The notes below the pieces were generated by a model that worked only from the letters and a program-made list of their open reading frames with translations, did not search any database and had not been told where the DNA came from. Of a stretch of DNA of 32,288 nt, positions 1 through 8,315 are shown piece after piece. The translations under genes and the position numbers were made by a program. The stretch spans positions 1 through 32,288 of the forward strand of contig JARLIN010000270.1 in the NCBI GenBank assembly GCA_031291715.1, in the 5' to 3' direction. This stretch comes from Rhodopila sp. GTDB taxonomy: Bacteria; Pseudomonadota; Alphaproteobacteria; Acetobacterales; Acetobacteraceae. The first letter of the stretch is position 1. The number at the start of each line of letters is the position of its first letter.

Positions 1-85
1 GACAAAGCCGCACCGATACTCGGTCAAGGCGTTCTGATATGAAACGACTCGATATCGTACCATGATCAAGAATCGTGCCAGACAG

Positions 86-110
86 CCGTGGATCAAGTCC
101 AGCCATGACG
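86..110. repeat. Degenerate copy of the intergenic palindromic repeat
   Basis: The minus strand reads CGTCATGGCTGGACTTGATC and on to CACGG. It shares the CGTCATGGC…GG core with the element at 201-283 and with those at 17161 and 30791. It looks like one arm of the same REP-like family, with a short internal TGGA/TCCA symmetry. Family membership is judged by eye. Confidence 0.45.
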
Positions 111-200
111 ACGAAGGGACGGTGGCCGATGTGTCAGTCTTTGCGTCCGCTGGTGTTATACCGAGCGCCGTAAAGATTAACCCACGGGCAGCCCCCCCTT

Positions 201-283
201 CGTCATGGCCCGGCGACAGTCCGGGCCACCTAAACCCGCACCGTGCCGCGGCAGATGGCCCGGACTGTCGCCAGGCCATGACG
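201..283. repeat. REP-like inverted repeat, 30-bp arms
   Basis: Arms at 201-230 and 254-283 are reverse complements at 28 of 30 positions, around a 23-nt loop. The outer ends are CGTCATGGCC and GGCCATGACG. The element lies just beyond the amidase stop codon on the minus strand, so transcripts would end in a strong hairpin. No T-run follows, so it is not a canonical intrinsic terminator. Similar elements occur only between genes in this window, as expected for REP/BIME-like repeats. Confidence 0.8.
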
Positions 284-319
284 TGAATAGAGGGGCGGGG
301 TCAATGCCGGTTGGTTTTA

Positions 320-1714
320 TCACCCCAAATCCGCCACCCCGAACGGCTGTGCCAGCTCGATCGCCCGCGCCGCGCGCAGCACCAGATCGTCACGGAACTG
401 TGCCGCCGCGATCTGCACCGAGTTCGGCAGCCCATCCCCGCGCGGCCCCATCGGTACCGAAATCGCGGGCTGGCGCGTCAGGTTGAAGGTGAAGGTCCAC
501 GGCGCCCATTCGGTCCACAAAGCGCGCACCGGATCGACGATTGGCGCATCGGCCAAGGGCGGTCCTGCCGGCACGGTTGGGCAAAGCAGCAGGTCGAAGC
601 GCTGATGCAAGCGTGCTATGGCGTGTCCCGCTGCTGCCCGCATGGCCTCGGCGTCCATGAACTCAATCGCTGTCATGCCGCCCAGTGTCGCGGCGACGGT
701 GCGGATGCCTGGGTCCAGCAGATCGGCTTCCCGCGAGGGCATGCCAGCGACCAGACGCGCCAATGCCGCGCCCCAGACGCGACCGAACACGGTGCTGGTG
801 TCAGGCAGGTCGACGTCGGCCCGCGCCACGTACGCGCCAGCATCGGCCAGCAATTGCGCGGCACGTTCCACCGCGGCGATGCCGTCGGAATCGACCGGAG
901 CGTCGAACCCGGGGTTGCTCAGGACGCCAACGCTCAGGCCGGCCACACCAGACTCGATGCCGTCGCACCAGTCGCGCGGGTCATCCGGAAGGCAGAACGG
1001 GTCGCGCAGGTCATACCGCGCCATCGCCGAGAACATCAGCGCCGCGTCGCGCACGGTACGGGTCATCGGACCGGCGCAGGCAACGCTGGCGAAGGCGCTG
1101 GCGGGCCATTGCGGAATGCGCCCGTAGGTAGGTTTCAGGCCGACCAGGCCGCACCATGCTGCTGGAATGCGCACCGACCCGCCAGCATCCGTGCCGATAT
1201 GCAGTGGTCCAAATCCGGCCGCGCCGGCCGCACCGGCGCCTGAAGAAGAGCCGCCCGTCGAGTAGGCGGGGTTCCAGGGGTTGCGGGTGATACCGTGCAA
1301 CGGGCAGTCGCCGGGGGACTTCCAGCCGAACTCCGTCGTCGTGGTCTTGCCGAGGATCACCGCCCCGGCCGCACGCAATCCCACGACCATCGGCGCATCG
1401 TCCGGCACCGGTTCGGCGCTGGTCGTCCGGCTGCCGCGCCGGGTCGGAAAACCAGCCAAATCGACCAGATCCTTCACGGTACACGGCACCCCGTCGAGGA
1501 TGCCGAGCGGCCGGCCGGATCGCCAGCGGGAGGTGCTTTCCCCAGCTTCCGCCAGCGCGCGCGGGTTCATCACGGCGAAGGCGTTCAGGCTGGGGTTCAG
1601 ACGCGCCACCCGCTCGGTGACGGCTTGCAGGACGTCAACCGGGGTCAGCTGCCGGCGGGCGAAGGCGGCGAGCATGTCCTCGGCACTCAGCAGGGCGGGA
1701 TCTGTGTCGGGCAT
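320..1714 (-). CDS. Amidase-signature family hydrolase
   Basis: This 464-residue protein hydrolyses amide (C-N) bonds; its substrate cannot be told from sequence. It carries the full amidase signature: a catalytic Lys in TVKDL (about residue 81), the cis-Ser in STGGSSSG (about 156-157) and the nucleophile Ser in GTDAGGSVRIPA (about 180). The length fits the family. The ORF track extends it to 2017, but that extension runs antisense into the divergent deacetylase gene. The ATG at 1714 (MPDTDPALL) places the family's usual N-terminal helix correctly. GatA is unlikely because no gatB or gatC lies nearby. The divergent neighbour is a NodB-fold hydrolase, so the two may act on the same nitrogen compound; that is inference from position. 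The family call is secure, the substrate unknown. Confidence 0.9.
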   Translation of the reverse strand: MPDTDPALLSAEDMLAAFARRQLTPVDVLQAVTERVARLNPSLNAFAVMNPRALAEAGESTSRWRSGRPLGILDGVPCTVKDLVDLAGFPTRRGSRTTSAEPVPDDAPMVVGLRAAGAVILGKTTTTEFGWKSPGDCPLHGITRNPWNPAYSTGGSSSGAGAAGAAGFGPLHIGTDAGGSVRIPAAWCGLVGLKPTYGRIPQWPASAFASVACAGPMTRTVRDAALMFSAMARYDLRDPFCLPDDPRDWCDGIESGVAGLSVGVLSNPGFDAPVDSDGIAAVERAAQLLADAGAYVARADVDLPDTSTVFGRVWGAALARLVAGMPSREADLLDPGIRTVAATLGGMTAIEFMDAEAMRAAAGHAIARLHQRFDLLLCPTVPAGPPLADAPIVDPVRALWTEWAPWTFTFNLTRQPAISVPMGPRGDGLPNSVQIAAAQFRDDLVLRAARAIELAQPFGVADLG

Positions 1715-1781
1715 TGGTGGTCTTTTCCGATAGGGGAACTGGGTGCAGCATGACGGCGGCAGTAGCTGGAGGGAACCCCGA
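1715..1781. promoter_or_regulatory. Divergent intergenic region, amidase / deacetylase
   Basis: Only 67 bp separate the two divergent start codons, so both promoters must sit here or inside the genes. A Shine-Dalgarno sequence CTGGAGGG precedes the ATG at 1782. I could not identify convincing -35/-10 boxes. Confidence 0.4.
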
Positions 1782-2669
1782 ATGAGCACGGATGCACCCG
1801 AACCTTGGCAGTGGCCGGAGGAAACCTGGCGGAAAATCGTCGGACGGGCACGGGCCGGACGGAGTCTGAAGCCGGCGTCCTGGCCGGCGGGCACACGCTG
1901 CGCCGTGGCGATCAGCTTCGACGCGGACCACGAGACCATCCCACTGCGCGACAATGACGAAAGTCCGATGCGAATCAGCCAGGGGCAGTATGGGGCGCGC
2001 CAGGCGACCCCGCGCATCCGCCGCCTGCTGGAACGCGAGTCGGTACCGGCGACGTTCTTTTATCCGGCGGTGTCAGCGCTACTGCATCCGGACGAAGTAC
2101 GGGCGGTCGCCGCGGACGGGCATGAGATCGGCATCCATTCGTGGATCCACGAAGTCAACACCACGCTGTCGCGGGAGGCGGAGCGAGAGCTGACCTTCCG
2201 GGCACGCGATACGCTGGCGAAGATCAGCGGCACGGAGCCGGTGGGCATCCGCACCGCGAGCTGGGATTTTTCCGTCAACACGCTGGATATCATCCGCGAG
2301 ATGAAACTGCTGTACGACAGCAGCCTGATGGCGGACGACGATCCCTACGAACTGGAGGACCAGGGAGAACCGACCGGTATCGTCGAACTGCCGCCGGAGT
2401 GGATCCGCGACGACGCGGTGTATTTCAACATGCTGCGGTTCTCGGGGCTTCGGCCCTACACACCGCCCTCGGCGGTTGAGGAGATATTCACCGCGGAATT
2501 TGACGGCGCCTGGGACGAAGGCGGGATGTTCCTGCTGACCATGCATCCGCACATCACCGGACACCGCTCCCGGCTGCCGCTGCTGGAGCGGCTGATCAAG
2601 CACATGAAGGCGAAGGGTGGCTGCTGGTTCGCGACGCATGCGCAGATTGCGGCGTGGTGCAGAGGTTAG
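1782..2669 (+). CDS. Polysaccharide deacetylase-like (NodB-fold) hydrolase
   Basis: This 295-residue metal-dependent hydrolase belongs to the carbohydrate esterase 4/NodB superfamily. FDADHE (about 46-51) supplies the catalytic and metal-binding Asp. HEIGIHSWIHE (about 114-124) supplies the HxxxH metal pair. GIRTASWDFS and LLTMHPHITGHRSR match later conserved motifs. There is no signal peptide, so it is probably cytoplasmic. That favours the PuuE/HpPgdA-like branch, whose members include cyclic-imide hydrolases and allantoinase-like enzymes rather than wall-acting deacetylases. The ATG at 1782 is chosen over 1743 because CTGGAGGG lies about 8 nt upstream. The divergent neighbour is an amidase, consistent with stepwise breakdown of an amide or imide compound (inference). 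The family is confident, the substrate is not. Confidence 0.85.
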   Translation: MSTDAPEPWQWPEETWRKIVGRARAGRSLKPASWPAGTRCAVAISFDADHETIPLRDNDESPMRISQGQYGARQATPRIRRLLERESVPATFFYPAVSALLHPDEVRAVAADGHEIGIHSWIHEVNTTLSREAERELTFRARDTLAKISGTEPVGIRTASWDFSVNTLDIIREMKLLYDSSLMADDDPYELEDQGEPTGIVELPPEWIRDDAVYFNMLRFSGLRPYTPPSAVEEIFTAEFDGAWDEGGMFLLTMHPHITGHRSRLPLLERLIKHMKAKGGCWFATHAQIAAWCRG

Positions 2670-2829
2670 AGCGCTATCGTCATGACGAGGCCTGGTCCCG
2701 GCGCCCAGCCGCCGCATCTTCGTCTCGATCGCGCGGGTGATCATCAGATCGGCGTGGTGACGCCAGCGGCGCGCCATCGCCGGGTCTTTTATCCGGGATG
2801 ACAGGGAAGGGGAGGCGTGCCTCCGCCCC
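2670..2829. other. Convergent intergenic gap with a short hairpin
   Basis: This gap lies between the deacetylase stop and the spoVR stop on the other strand. A perfect short palindrome, GGAGGCGTGCCTCC, sits at 2811-2824 just past the spoVR stop codon. It has no T-run on either side and is at best a weak terminator. Nothing else is recognised. Confidence 0.4.
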
Positions 2830-4395
2830 CTATGCCGGCTCGATCTGAACGATACCTGGTCGCGGCGACGCCGCGTGCTCTTTCAGCACCGCGTCGGTTC
2901 CAGGGTCGATCTCCTTCATCACGACATCGTAGCCCCACAGATCGGCTAGGTGCTGCAACACCAACCGAGCGTCCTTCTCCTCCAACAGCACGCGGTTCAA
3001 CGCACGATGGTGCAGGATCAGGCGGCGGTTGCCGGCCAGATTGACATCGACCACCTGAATGTCGGCGGAGGTCCATGACACGTCATAATGCTTTGCCAGT
3101 GCCTGCTTGATTTTGCGGTAGCCACGCTCGTCGTGGATCGCCTCGACCCGCAGGTTCGGCTCATCGGCGTCATCCATGACGTGGAACAGGCCGAAATGGC
3201 GGACCAGTTTGGGGCTGAGGTATTGCAGGATAAAGCTTTCGTCGCGGTAGTTCGCCCAGACGTCGCGCAACACGTTCATGTGGTCGTTGCAGCCGGCGAT
3301 ATGCGGGAACCACTGGCGGTCCTCGGCGGTCGGTAGGGTGCAGATGCGCTCGATGTCCTGCATCATGGCAAAGCCGAGCGCATAGGGGTTGATGCCGGAG
3401 TAGCGGCGGTCGTCGAATTCCGGCTGGAAGACGACATTGGTGTGGGAACTCAGGAACTCCACCATCGCGCCGTCGGTCAGCAGGCCCTTTTCGTGGAGCC
3501 GGTTCATGATCGTGTAGTGCGTGTAGGTCGCGCACCCCTCGTTCATCACCTTGGTCTGCGACTGCGGATAGAAATATTGCGCGATGATACGTACGATCCG
3601 CAGGATTTCGCGTTGCCAGGGTGCCAGCCTGGGGGCTGTCTTCTCCATGAAATACAGGATGTTTTCCTGCGGAAGCTCCAGCAGGGCCCGGCGGCGTTCC
3701 TCTGCCGTGGGGTCGTGGCGGGCGTTATCCTTGCCCGGCACCGTCCGCCACAGGTCATTGAAGACTTTCTCGTCGTGCTCGCGGCGTTCGCGTTCGCGCT
3801 TTTCCTCGGAGCGCAGATCGGCGGGGCGCTTGCGCGGGAATTTATGAACCGCGTGGCTCATGAGCGCATGAGCAGCATCCAACAGGCGTTCGACCGCGGC
3901 CTCGCCGTAACGCTCCTCGCACGACATGATGTAATCTTTGGCGAATTCCAGGTAGTCCAGGATCCCATTGGCATCGGTCCACTGCTGGAACAGATAGTTG
4001 TTCTTGAAGAAGTGGTTGTGGCCAAACGCCGCGTGAGCGATCACCAGCGTCTGCATCATGGCGGTGTTTTCCTCCATGATGTAGCTGATGCAGGGATTCG
4101 AATTGATGACGATCTCATATGCCAGCCCCTGCATGCCGGCGCGATACATCGCTTCGTTGCGGGAGAAGTGCTTGCCGAATGACCAGTGCTTGTAAAACAG
4201 CGGCATGCCGATCGAGGAATAGGCATCCAGCATCTGCTCAGTGCCGATGATTTCGATCTGGTTGGTATAGACGTCCAACCCCATCTCTTGCAGGGCGATC
4301 TTCTCAATCTCATCGTGGCAGCGCTGGATGGTGCCAAATTCCCAATCAGCGCCCTCGAACAACGGGCGCTCGGCCCGGATCAACGTAGTGCTCAT
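2830..4395 (-). CDS. spoVR: SpoVR family protein
   Basis: This 521-residue protein matches the SpoVR/YcgB family. Bacillus SpoVR affects the spore cortex; E. coli YcgB is a stationary-phase protein; the molecular activity is not established. Family hallmarks are visible: GADWEFGTIQRCHDEIEKIA near the N-terminus, a histidine-rich stretch HAAFGHNHFFKNNYLFQQW (about 121-139), and WQREILRIVRIIAQYFYPQS followed by KVMNEGCATYTHY in the middle. Length is as expected. Its ATG overlaps the yeaH stop by 4 bp (ATGA), so translation is probably coupled, and it is the last gene of the prkA-yeaH-spoVR operon. There is no sign of sporulation genes nearby, so a general stress role is more likely. Confidence 0.95.
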   Translation of the reverse strand: MSTTLIRAERPLFEGADWEFGTIQRCHDEIEKIALQEMGLDVYTNQIEIIGTEQMLDAYSSIGMPLFYKHWSFGKHFSRNEAMYRAGMQGLAYEIVINSNPCISYIMEENTAMMQTLVIAHAAFGHNHFFKNNYLFQQWTDANGILDYLEFAKDYIMSCEERYGEAAVERLLDAAHALMSHAVHKFPRKRPADLRSEEKRERERREHDEKVFNDLWRTVPGKDNARHDPTAEERRRALLELPQENILYFMEKTAPRLAPWQREILRIVRIIAQYFYPQSQTKVMNEGCATYTHYTIMNRLHEKGLLTDGAMVEFLSSHTNVVFQPEFDDRRYSGINPYALGFAMMQDIERICTLPTAEDRQWFPHIAGCNDHMNVLRDVWANYRDESFILQYLSPKLVRHFGLFHVMDDADEPNLRVEAIHDERGYRKIKQALAKHYDVSWTSADIQVVDVNLAGNRRLILHHRALNRVLLEEKDARLVLQHLADLWGYDVVMKEIDPGTDAVLKEHAASPRPGIVQIEPA

Positions 4396-5696
4396 TCGGC
4401 AGCGGCCTCCGCCCCGGTTTTCTTCGCGAACAACTCCCGGAAGACCGGGTAGATATCGCGGCGGTGCCCGACCTTACGCATCGCCATCGGTGCCCCGCCA
4501 CGGATGATCGTCGAGTATGTCTGCCACAGATCGCTGTCCCGGCGGATGAAGCCCGGCGGGAAGTGTTCCGAGTCGCGGCCGACTTCCAGGTAGGCATAGT
4601 ACTGGCAGGCCGGCAGGATCACCTTCGTCAGCAGCGCAGCGGTCTTGTCGTTGTCGCTGGCAGTGTTGTCTCCGTCCGACGCCTGGGCCGCATAGATGTT
4701 CCAGTTGTCGGGGCTGTAGCGTTCATCGATGACGCGCTGCATCTCTTCCAGCGCGGTCGAAACCACGGTGCCGCCGGTCTCCGGGCTGTTGAAGAAGGTT
4801 TCCTCATCCACCTCAGACGCCTGGTGCGTGTGGCGGATGAACACGACATCGACGTTCTTGTACCGCCGCTTCAGGAAGATATACAGCAGCACATAGAATC
4901 GCTTCGCCAGGTCCTTCATGTGCTCGGTCATCGAGCCGGACACGTCCATCAGGCAAAACATGACCGCCTGAGCGACCGGCTTCGGGTGCGCCTCGAACCG
5001 TCTGTAGCGCACGTCCAGCGGGTCGATGTAAGGGATCACCCCGGTGCGGCGCTGCTTGCGCAGCAGTTCTTCTTCCAGTGAGACGCGCCTGGCTTCGTCA
5101 TCGGGGCCATCCAATGCCTCGATCTCGTCGCGTAGGGCCTGCAACTCTTCCGGCTTCGGCCGATGCAGCGCGATCCGGCGTGACAGACTGTTCCGCACCG
5201 TCCGGTTCAGCGCCAGATTGGCGGGGGATCCGCTGACCGAGTACCCCGCCCGGTGATAAACCAGGGCCTCGGCGTTCACGACGCGGCGTTTCGCCAGGTC
5301 GGGAAGTTCGAGATCCTCCAGGAACAGATCGACGAATTCATCCCGGGAGAGGGCGAAGCGAAAATCGTCCTCGCCTTCGCCGTCCGGGCTGCCTTCCGAC
5401 CCACTGCCGCCCCCGCCGCTGGGCGGTCGCTGGATCGTGTCGCCGGCGATATATTCCTTGTTGCCTGGCAGCAGATGATCGCGAACGCCGCCTGTCGAGC
5501 TACGCCGGAACGAGGGTTCATGCACCCCCTGCGCCGGCAGGACGACTTCGCCGCCCTGATCGGCGTCCTTGATGCTCCGGCTGGCCGAGCTTTCATGCAC
5601 GGCCTTCCGGATCTGCGATTTGGCACGCCGCATGAAGCGCTGGCGGTTGGCGAGATTCTTGCCACTCGGGTTCAGGCGGCGATCAACTATGTGCAT
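4392..5696 (-). CDS. yeaH: YeaH/YhbH family (DUF444) von Willebrand-type protein
   Basis: This 434-residue protein belongs to the DUF444 family (E. coli YeaH, Bacillus YhbH). The N-terminus MHIVDRRLNPSGKNLANRQR is the typical family opening. A glycine/serine-rich linker lies at about 93-105. A von Willebrand A-like domain begins around 245, with the metal-site motif DVSGS at 251-255 followed by HMKDLAKRFY. Proteins of this type often partner AAA+ ATPases, which fits the PrkA gene 39 bp upstream in the same operon. In E. coli yeaG and yeaH form an operon induced in stationary phase. The stop overlaps the spoVR start by 4 bp. The exact biochemical role is unknown. Confidence 0.94.
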   Translation of the reverse strand: MHIVDRRLNPSGKNLANRQRFMRRAKSQIRKAVHESSASRSIKDADQGGEVVLPAQGVHEPSFRRSSTGGVRDHLLPGNKEYIAGDTIQRPPSGGGGSGSEGSPDGEGEDDFRFALSRDEFVDLFLEDLELPDLAKRRVVNAEALVYHRAGYSVSGSPANLALNRTVRNSLSRRIALHRPKPEELQALRDEIEALDGPDDEARRVSLEEELLRKQRRTGVIPYIDPLDVRYRRFEAHPKPVAQAVMFCLMDVSGSMTEHMKDLAKRFYVLLYIFLKRRYKNVDVVFIRHTHQASEVDEETFFNSPETGGTVVSTALEEMQRVIDERYSPDNWNIYAAQASDGDNTASDNDKTAALLTKVILPACQYYAYLEVGRDSEHFPPGFIRRDSDLWQTYSTIIRGGAPMAMRKVGHRRDIYPVFRELFAKKTGAEAAAE

Positions 5697-5735
5697 AGTG
5701 TGCCTGTCAGACCTTTCCGGGTTCGGCGGGCATTT

Positions 5736-7682
5736 TCAGCCCGCCTGCTTTACGCGCATATACCACTCCACGAGCCGCCGGACCTGCCTTTCGGTGTAGC
5801 CGCGGGCCGTCATGCGTTCGACGAACTCCGAGTGTTTCTTTTCGGTATCACTGTCCTTCTTCGAGCCGAAGCTGATCACCGGCAGCAACTCTTCCACCTG
5901 GCTGAACATACGGCGTTCGATCACGTCGCGGATCTTCTCATAGCTGGTCCAGGACGGATTTTTTCCGTTGTTGTTCGCGCGGGCACGCAGGCTGAACTTC
6001 ACGACCTCGTTGCGGAAATCCTTCGGGTTGGCGATGCCCGCCGGCTTTTCGACTTTGGTCAACTCTTGATTGAGCAATTCACGGTTCAACAACTGTCCCG
6101 TGTCGGCATCCTTGAAGTCGATATCCTCGATCCAGGCGTCGGCGTAAGAGACATAGCGGTCGAACAGGTTCTGCCCATAGTCGTGATACGACTCGAGGTA
6201 GGCTTTCTGGATCTCATTGCCGATGAATTCGGCGTAACGCGGCGCCAGCTCGCCCTTGATGAATTCCAGGTAACGTTTCTCTGTCTCCTGCGGCATCTGC
6301 TCGCGCCGGATCGCCTGTTCCAGCACGTACATCAGGTGAACGGGATCGGCCGCGATCTCGGTGGTGTCATGGTTGAACGTTGCGGCCAGCACCTTGAAGG
6401 CGAAGCGGGTGGACGCCCCGTCCATGCCTTCCTCGACGCCCGCGGTGTCCTTGTATTCCTGCAGGCTGCGGGCGCGCGGATCGGTTTCCTTCAGACTTTC
6501 GCCGTCATAGACCCGCATCTTAGCGAAAAGCGTCGAATTTTCATGCCGCTTCAGGCGCGACAGCACCGAGAATCGTGCCAGCATTTCCAGCGTGGCAGGC
6601 GCGCAGGGGGCGGCGCTCAGTTCAGACCGCGACACCAGCTTTTCGTAGATCTTCTGCTCTTCGGTCACCCGCAGGCAGTAAGGCACCTTGATGACATAGA
6701 TCCGATCGATGAAGGCTTCGTTGTTCTTGTTGTTCTTGAAACTCTGCCACTCCGATTCGTTGGAGTGGGCCATGATGATGCCGTGGAACGGAATCGCGCC
6801 GATGTTCTCCGTGCCGATATAGTTGCCTTCCTGCGTCGCGGTCAGCAGGGGATGCAGCATCTTGATCGGCGCTTTGAACATCTCGACGAACTCGAGCATG
6901 CCCTGGTTGGCCCGGTTCAGTCCGCCTGAGTAGCTATACGCGTCGGGATCGTTCTGCGCGTGCATTTCCAGCTTGCGGATATCGACCTTGCCGACCAGGG
7001 ACGAGATATCCTGGTTATTCTCGTCGCCCGGTTCGGTCTTGGCGATGCCGATTTGGCGCAGCCGCGACGGCGTGATCTTCTGCACACGGAACTTCGAGAT
7101 GTCGCCGTTGAACTCGTCCAGACGCTTGATGCACCACGGGCTCATGAGGCCGGTCAGCCGCCGAACCGGGATGCCGTAACGATCCTCCAGCATCGACCCC
7201 ATCCGCTCGGGGTCGAACAGACCCAGCGGGCTTTCGAACACGGGGCTGAGTTGGTCCCCGGCCTTCAGCACGTAGATGGGGTAAGTCTCCATCAGCGCTT
7301 TCAGCCGTTCGGCCAGGGACGACTTGCCGCCGCCGACGGGGCCAAGCAAGTACATGATTTGCTTACGCTCTTCGAGGCCCTGGGCGGCGTGGCGCAGGAA
7401 GCCGACAATGCGTTCGATCGTCTCTTCCATGCCGTAGAACTCGCTGAACGCCGGATAGACCCGGATGGTGCGGTTCATAAAGATACGGCCCAGGCGCGGG
7501 TCCTTCGATGTATCAACCATCTCCGGTTCGCCGATGGCGGCCAGAAGCCGTTCGGTCGCGGTCGAATAAACCAGCGGGTCCTTGCGGCAGGCATCCAGGT
7601 ATTCCGCCAGCGACATCTCGGCTTCGCGATGAGCATCGAAGCTTTTCGCGTAGGCGGTAAAGATATCATCGACCGTCTGCAT
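5736..7682 (-). CDS. prkA: PrkA family AAA+ / serine protein kinase-like protein
   Basis: At 648 residues this is close to E. coli YeaG (644). It has an N-terminal AAA+ (PrkA_N) domain with Walker A GPVGGGKS at 114-121 and a C-terminal PrkA domain (for example GYTERQVRRLVEWYMRVK at the end). Reports for the family describe serine kinase activity and, for Bacillus PrkA, AAA+ protease-like activity; which applies here cannot be told. The track start at 7757 is rejected. The ATG at 7682 (MQTVDDIF) has GGAG 6 nt upstream and gives the family-standard N-terminus. It is the first gene of the operon, and upstream lies the long regulatory gap, so control of the whole triad probably sits there. Confidence 0.95.
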   Translation of the reverse strand: MQTVDDIFTAYAKSFDAHREAEMSLAEYLDACRKDPLVYSTATERLLAAIGEPEMVDTSKDPRLGRIFMNRTIRVYPAFSEFYGMEETIERIVGFLRHAAQGLEERKQIMYLLGPVGGGKSSLAERLKALMETYPIYVLKAGDQLSPVFESPLGLFDPERMGSMLEDRYGIPVRRLTGLMSPWCIKRLDEFNGDISKFRVQKITPSRLRQIGIAKTEPGDENNQDISSLVGKVDIRKLEMHAQNDPDAYSYSGGLNRANQGMLEFVEMFKAPIKMLHPLLTATQEGNYIGTENIGAIPFHGIIMAHSNESEWQSFKNNKNNEAFIDRIYVIKVPYCLRVTEEQKIYEKLVSRSELSAAPCAPATLEMLARFSVLSRLKRHENSTLFAKMRVYDGESLKETDPRARSLQEYKDTAGVEEGMDGASTRFAFKVLAATFNHDTTEIAADPVHLMYVLEQAIRREQMPQETEKRYLEFIKGELAPRYAEFIGNEIQKAYLESYHDYGQNLFDRYVSYADAWIEDIDFKDADTGQLLNRELLNQELTKVEKPAGIANPKDFRNEVVKFSLRARANNNGKNPSWTSYEKIRDVIERRMFSQVEELLPVISFGSKKDSDTEKKHSEFVERMTARGYTERQVRRLVEWYMRVKQAG

Positions 7683-7885
7683 CGGCCGCTCCATTGTTAA
7701 GGGTGGTGCCACGATCAGCGGGGTTAGCGCGCACCGATCTATGCAAGATGGGTGCAACCGTAGCGCATTTGGGATACGTCGCGGGAATGTTTTCGTGGAT
7801 TCGCATCATTCTGACGTTTGCAACCGTGACATCGACTTGCATTGAGTAAGCGAAACCTCCGTCATCTGCATTAATCTTTCTTCTG

Positions 7886-7906
7886 CCGGTTCGAACGCGG
7901 AACCGG
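7886..7906. repeat. Perfect 7-bp inverted repeat (CCGGTTC-N7-GAACCGG)
   Basis: CCGGTTC at 7886-7892 and GAACCGG at 7900-7906 are exact reverse complements with a 7-nt spacer. It lies about 200 bp upstream of the prkA start and 18 nt past the stop of the doubtful small ORF 7925-8242. It could be an operator for a dimeric regulator of prkA or an RNA hairpin. It is not a tRNA T-arm despite the GGTTCGAA string, since no matching acceptor or anticodon arms are present. Confidence 0.6.
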
Positions 7907-7924
7907 ATCGCCTGGGTTGTGACA

Positions 7925-8242
7925 TCATTCATCACTGCCTTGTGCGCGAACACAGGGGATAGCCACTCCGGACTTCGAGACCGGAACTTCATCGTTCAAG
8001 GGAAGATGACCGACATATGCGTAACCCAAGACCGTCGAGGCATCGTCACGAGTCACGGAATAGTGAAAGCCGATGCGGCGCATTCCAAGAAAATTCGTCA
8101 CAGGACAGCGAAAAACAAAGTCCACCCTTGCTGGGATCGCGCCGTGGAATGTCGGATGTGCCGGCGGGCGGGGAGCGCTCGTTCGCGGCCGCTTGAGTGG
8201 CGCCCGGATGGCCGCCGCCACGATGGCGGCCGTCAGTTGCAT
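7925..8242 (-). CDS. Doubtful small ORF, hypothetical protein
   Basis: A 105-codon ORF begins MQLTAAIVAAAIRAPLK. In its favour are a good Shine-Dalgarno sequence (GGAGAGG, 6 nt before the ATG) and GC-rich third positions over the first 15 or so codons. Against it, codon use becomes AT-richer and irregular further on, no domain is recognised, and it competes with ORFs on the other strand. It would lie 242 bp upstream of prkA on the same strand. I do not recognise it; it may be non-coding or a decayed gene. Confidence 0.22.
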   Translation of the reverse strand: MQLTAAIVAAAIRAPLKRPRTSAPRPPAHPTFHGAIPARVDFVFRCPVTNFLGMRRIGFHYSVTRDDASTVLGYAYVGHLPLNDEVPVSKSGVAIPCVRAQGSDE

Positions 8243-8315
8243 GTTGTGCCTCTCCAAGCCCAGCGGTGCACCCGGTCTTCCCTGGCACCGAAGCGCTCGG
8301 GACATATAAATATTC

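Larger units (their letters stand above)
1..319. other. Intergenic stretch with palindromic repeats; possible gene tail at the edge
   Basis: No convincing complete gene is seen. Plus-strand frame 1 is open from the window edge to a TGA at 40-42 (reads ...APILGQGVLI, stop) and could be the tail of an upstream gene, but 13 codons cannot decide this. The rest holds a partial palindrome at 86-110 and a large one at 201-283, listed separately. The ORFs called at 62-286 and 205-486 run through the repeats or antisense to the amidase and look spurious. Confidence 0.5.

Noticed and set aside
311-1243. 310-codon plus-strand ORF
   Set aside because: Antisense to the amidase; Arg/His-rich with no motif.
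2079-2777. 232-codon minus-strand ORF partly in the gap after the deacetylase
   Set aside because: Mostly antisense to the deacetylase; the short non-overlapping start has no recognisable domain.
5253-6929. 558-codon plus-strand ORF
   Set aside because: Antisense shadow of prkA and the start of yeaH; the composition is typical of GC-rich reverse frames and no domain is visible.
7885-7910. GGTTCGAA string suggesting a tRNA T-arm
   Set aside because: The flanking stem does not pair as a T-arm and no acceptor, D or anticodon arm is found around it.
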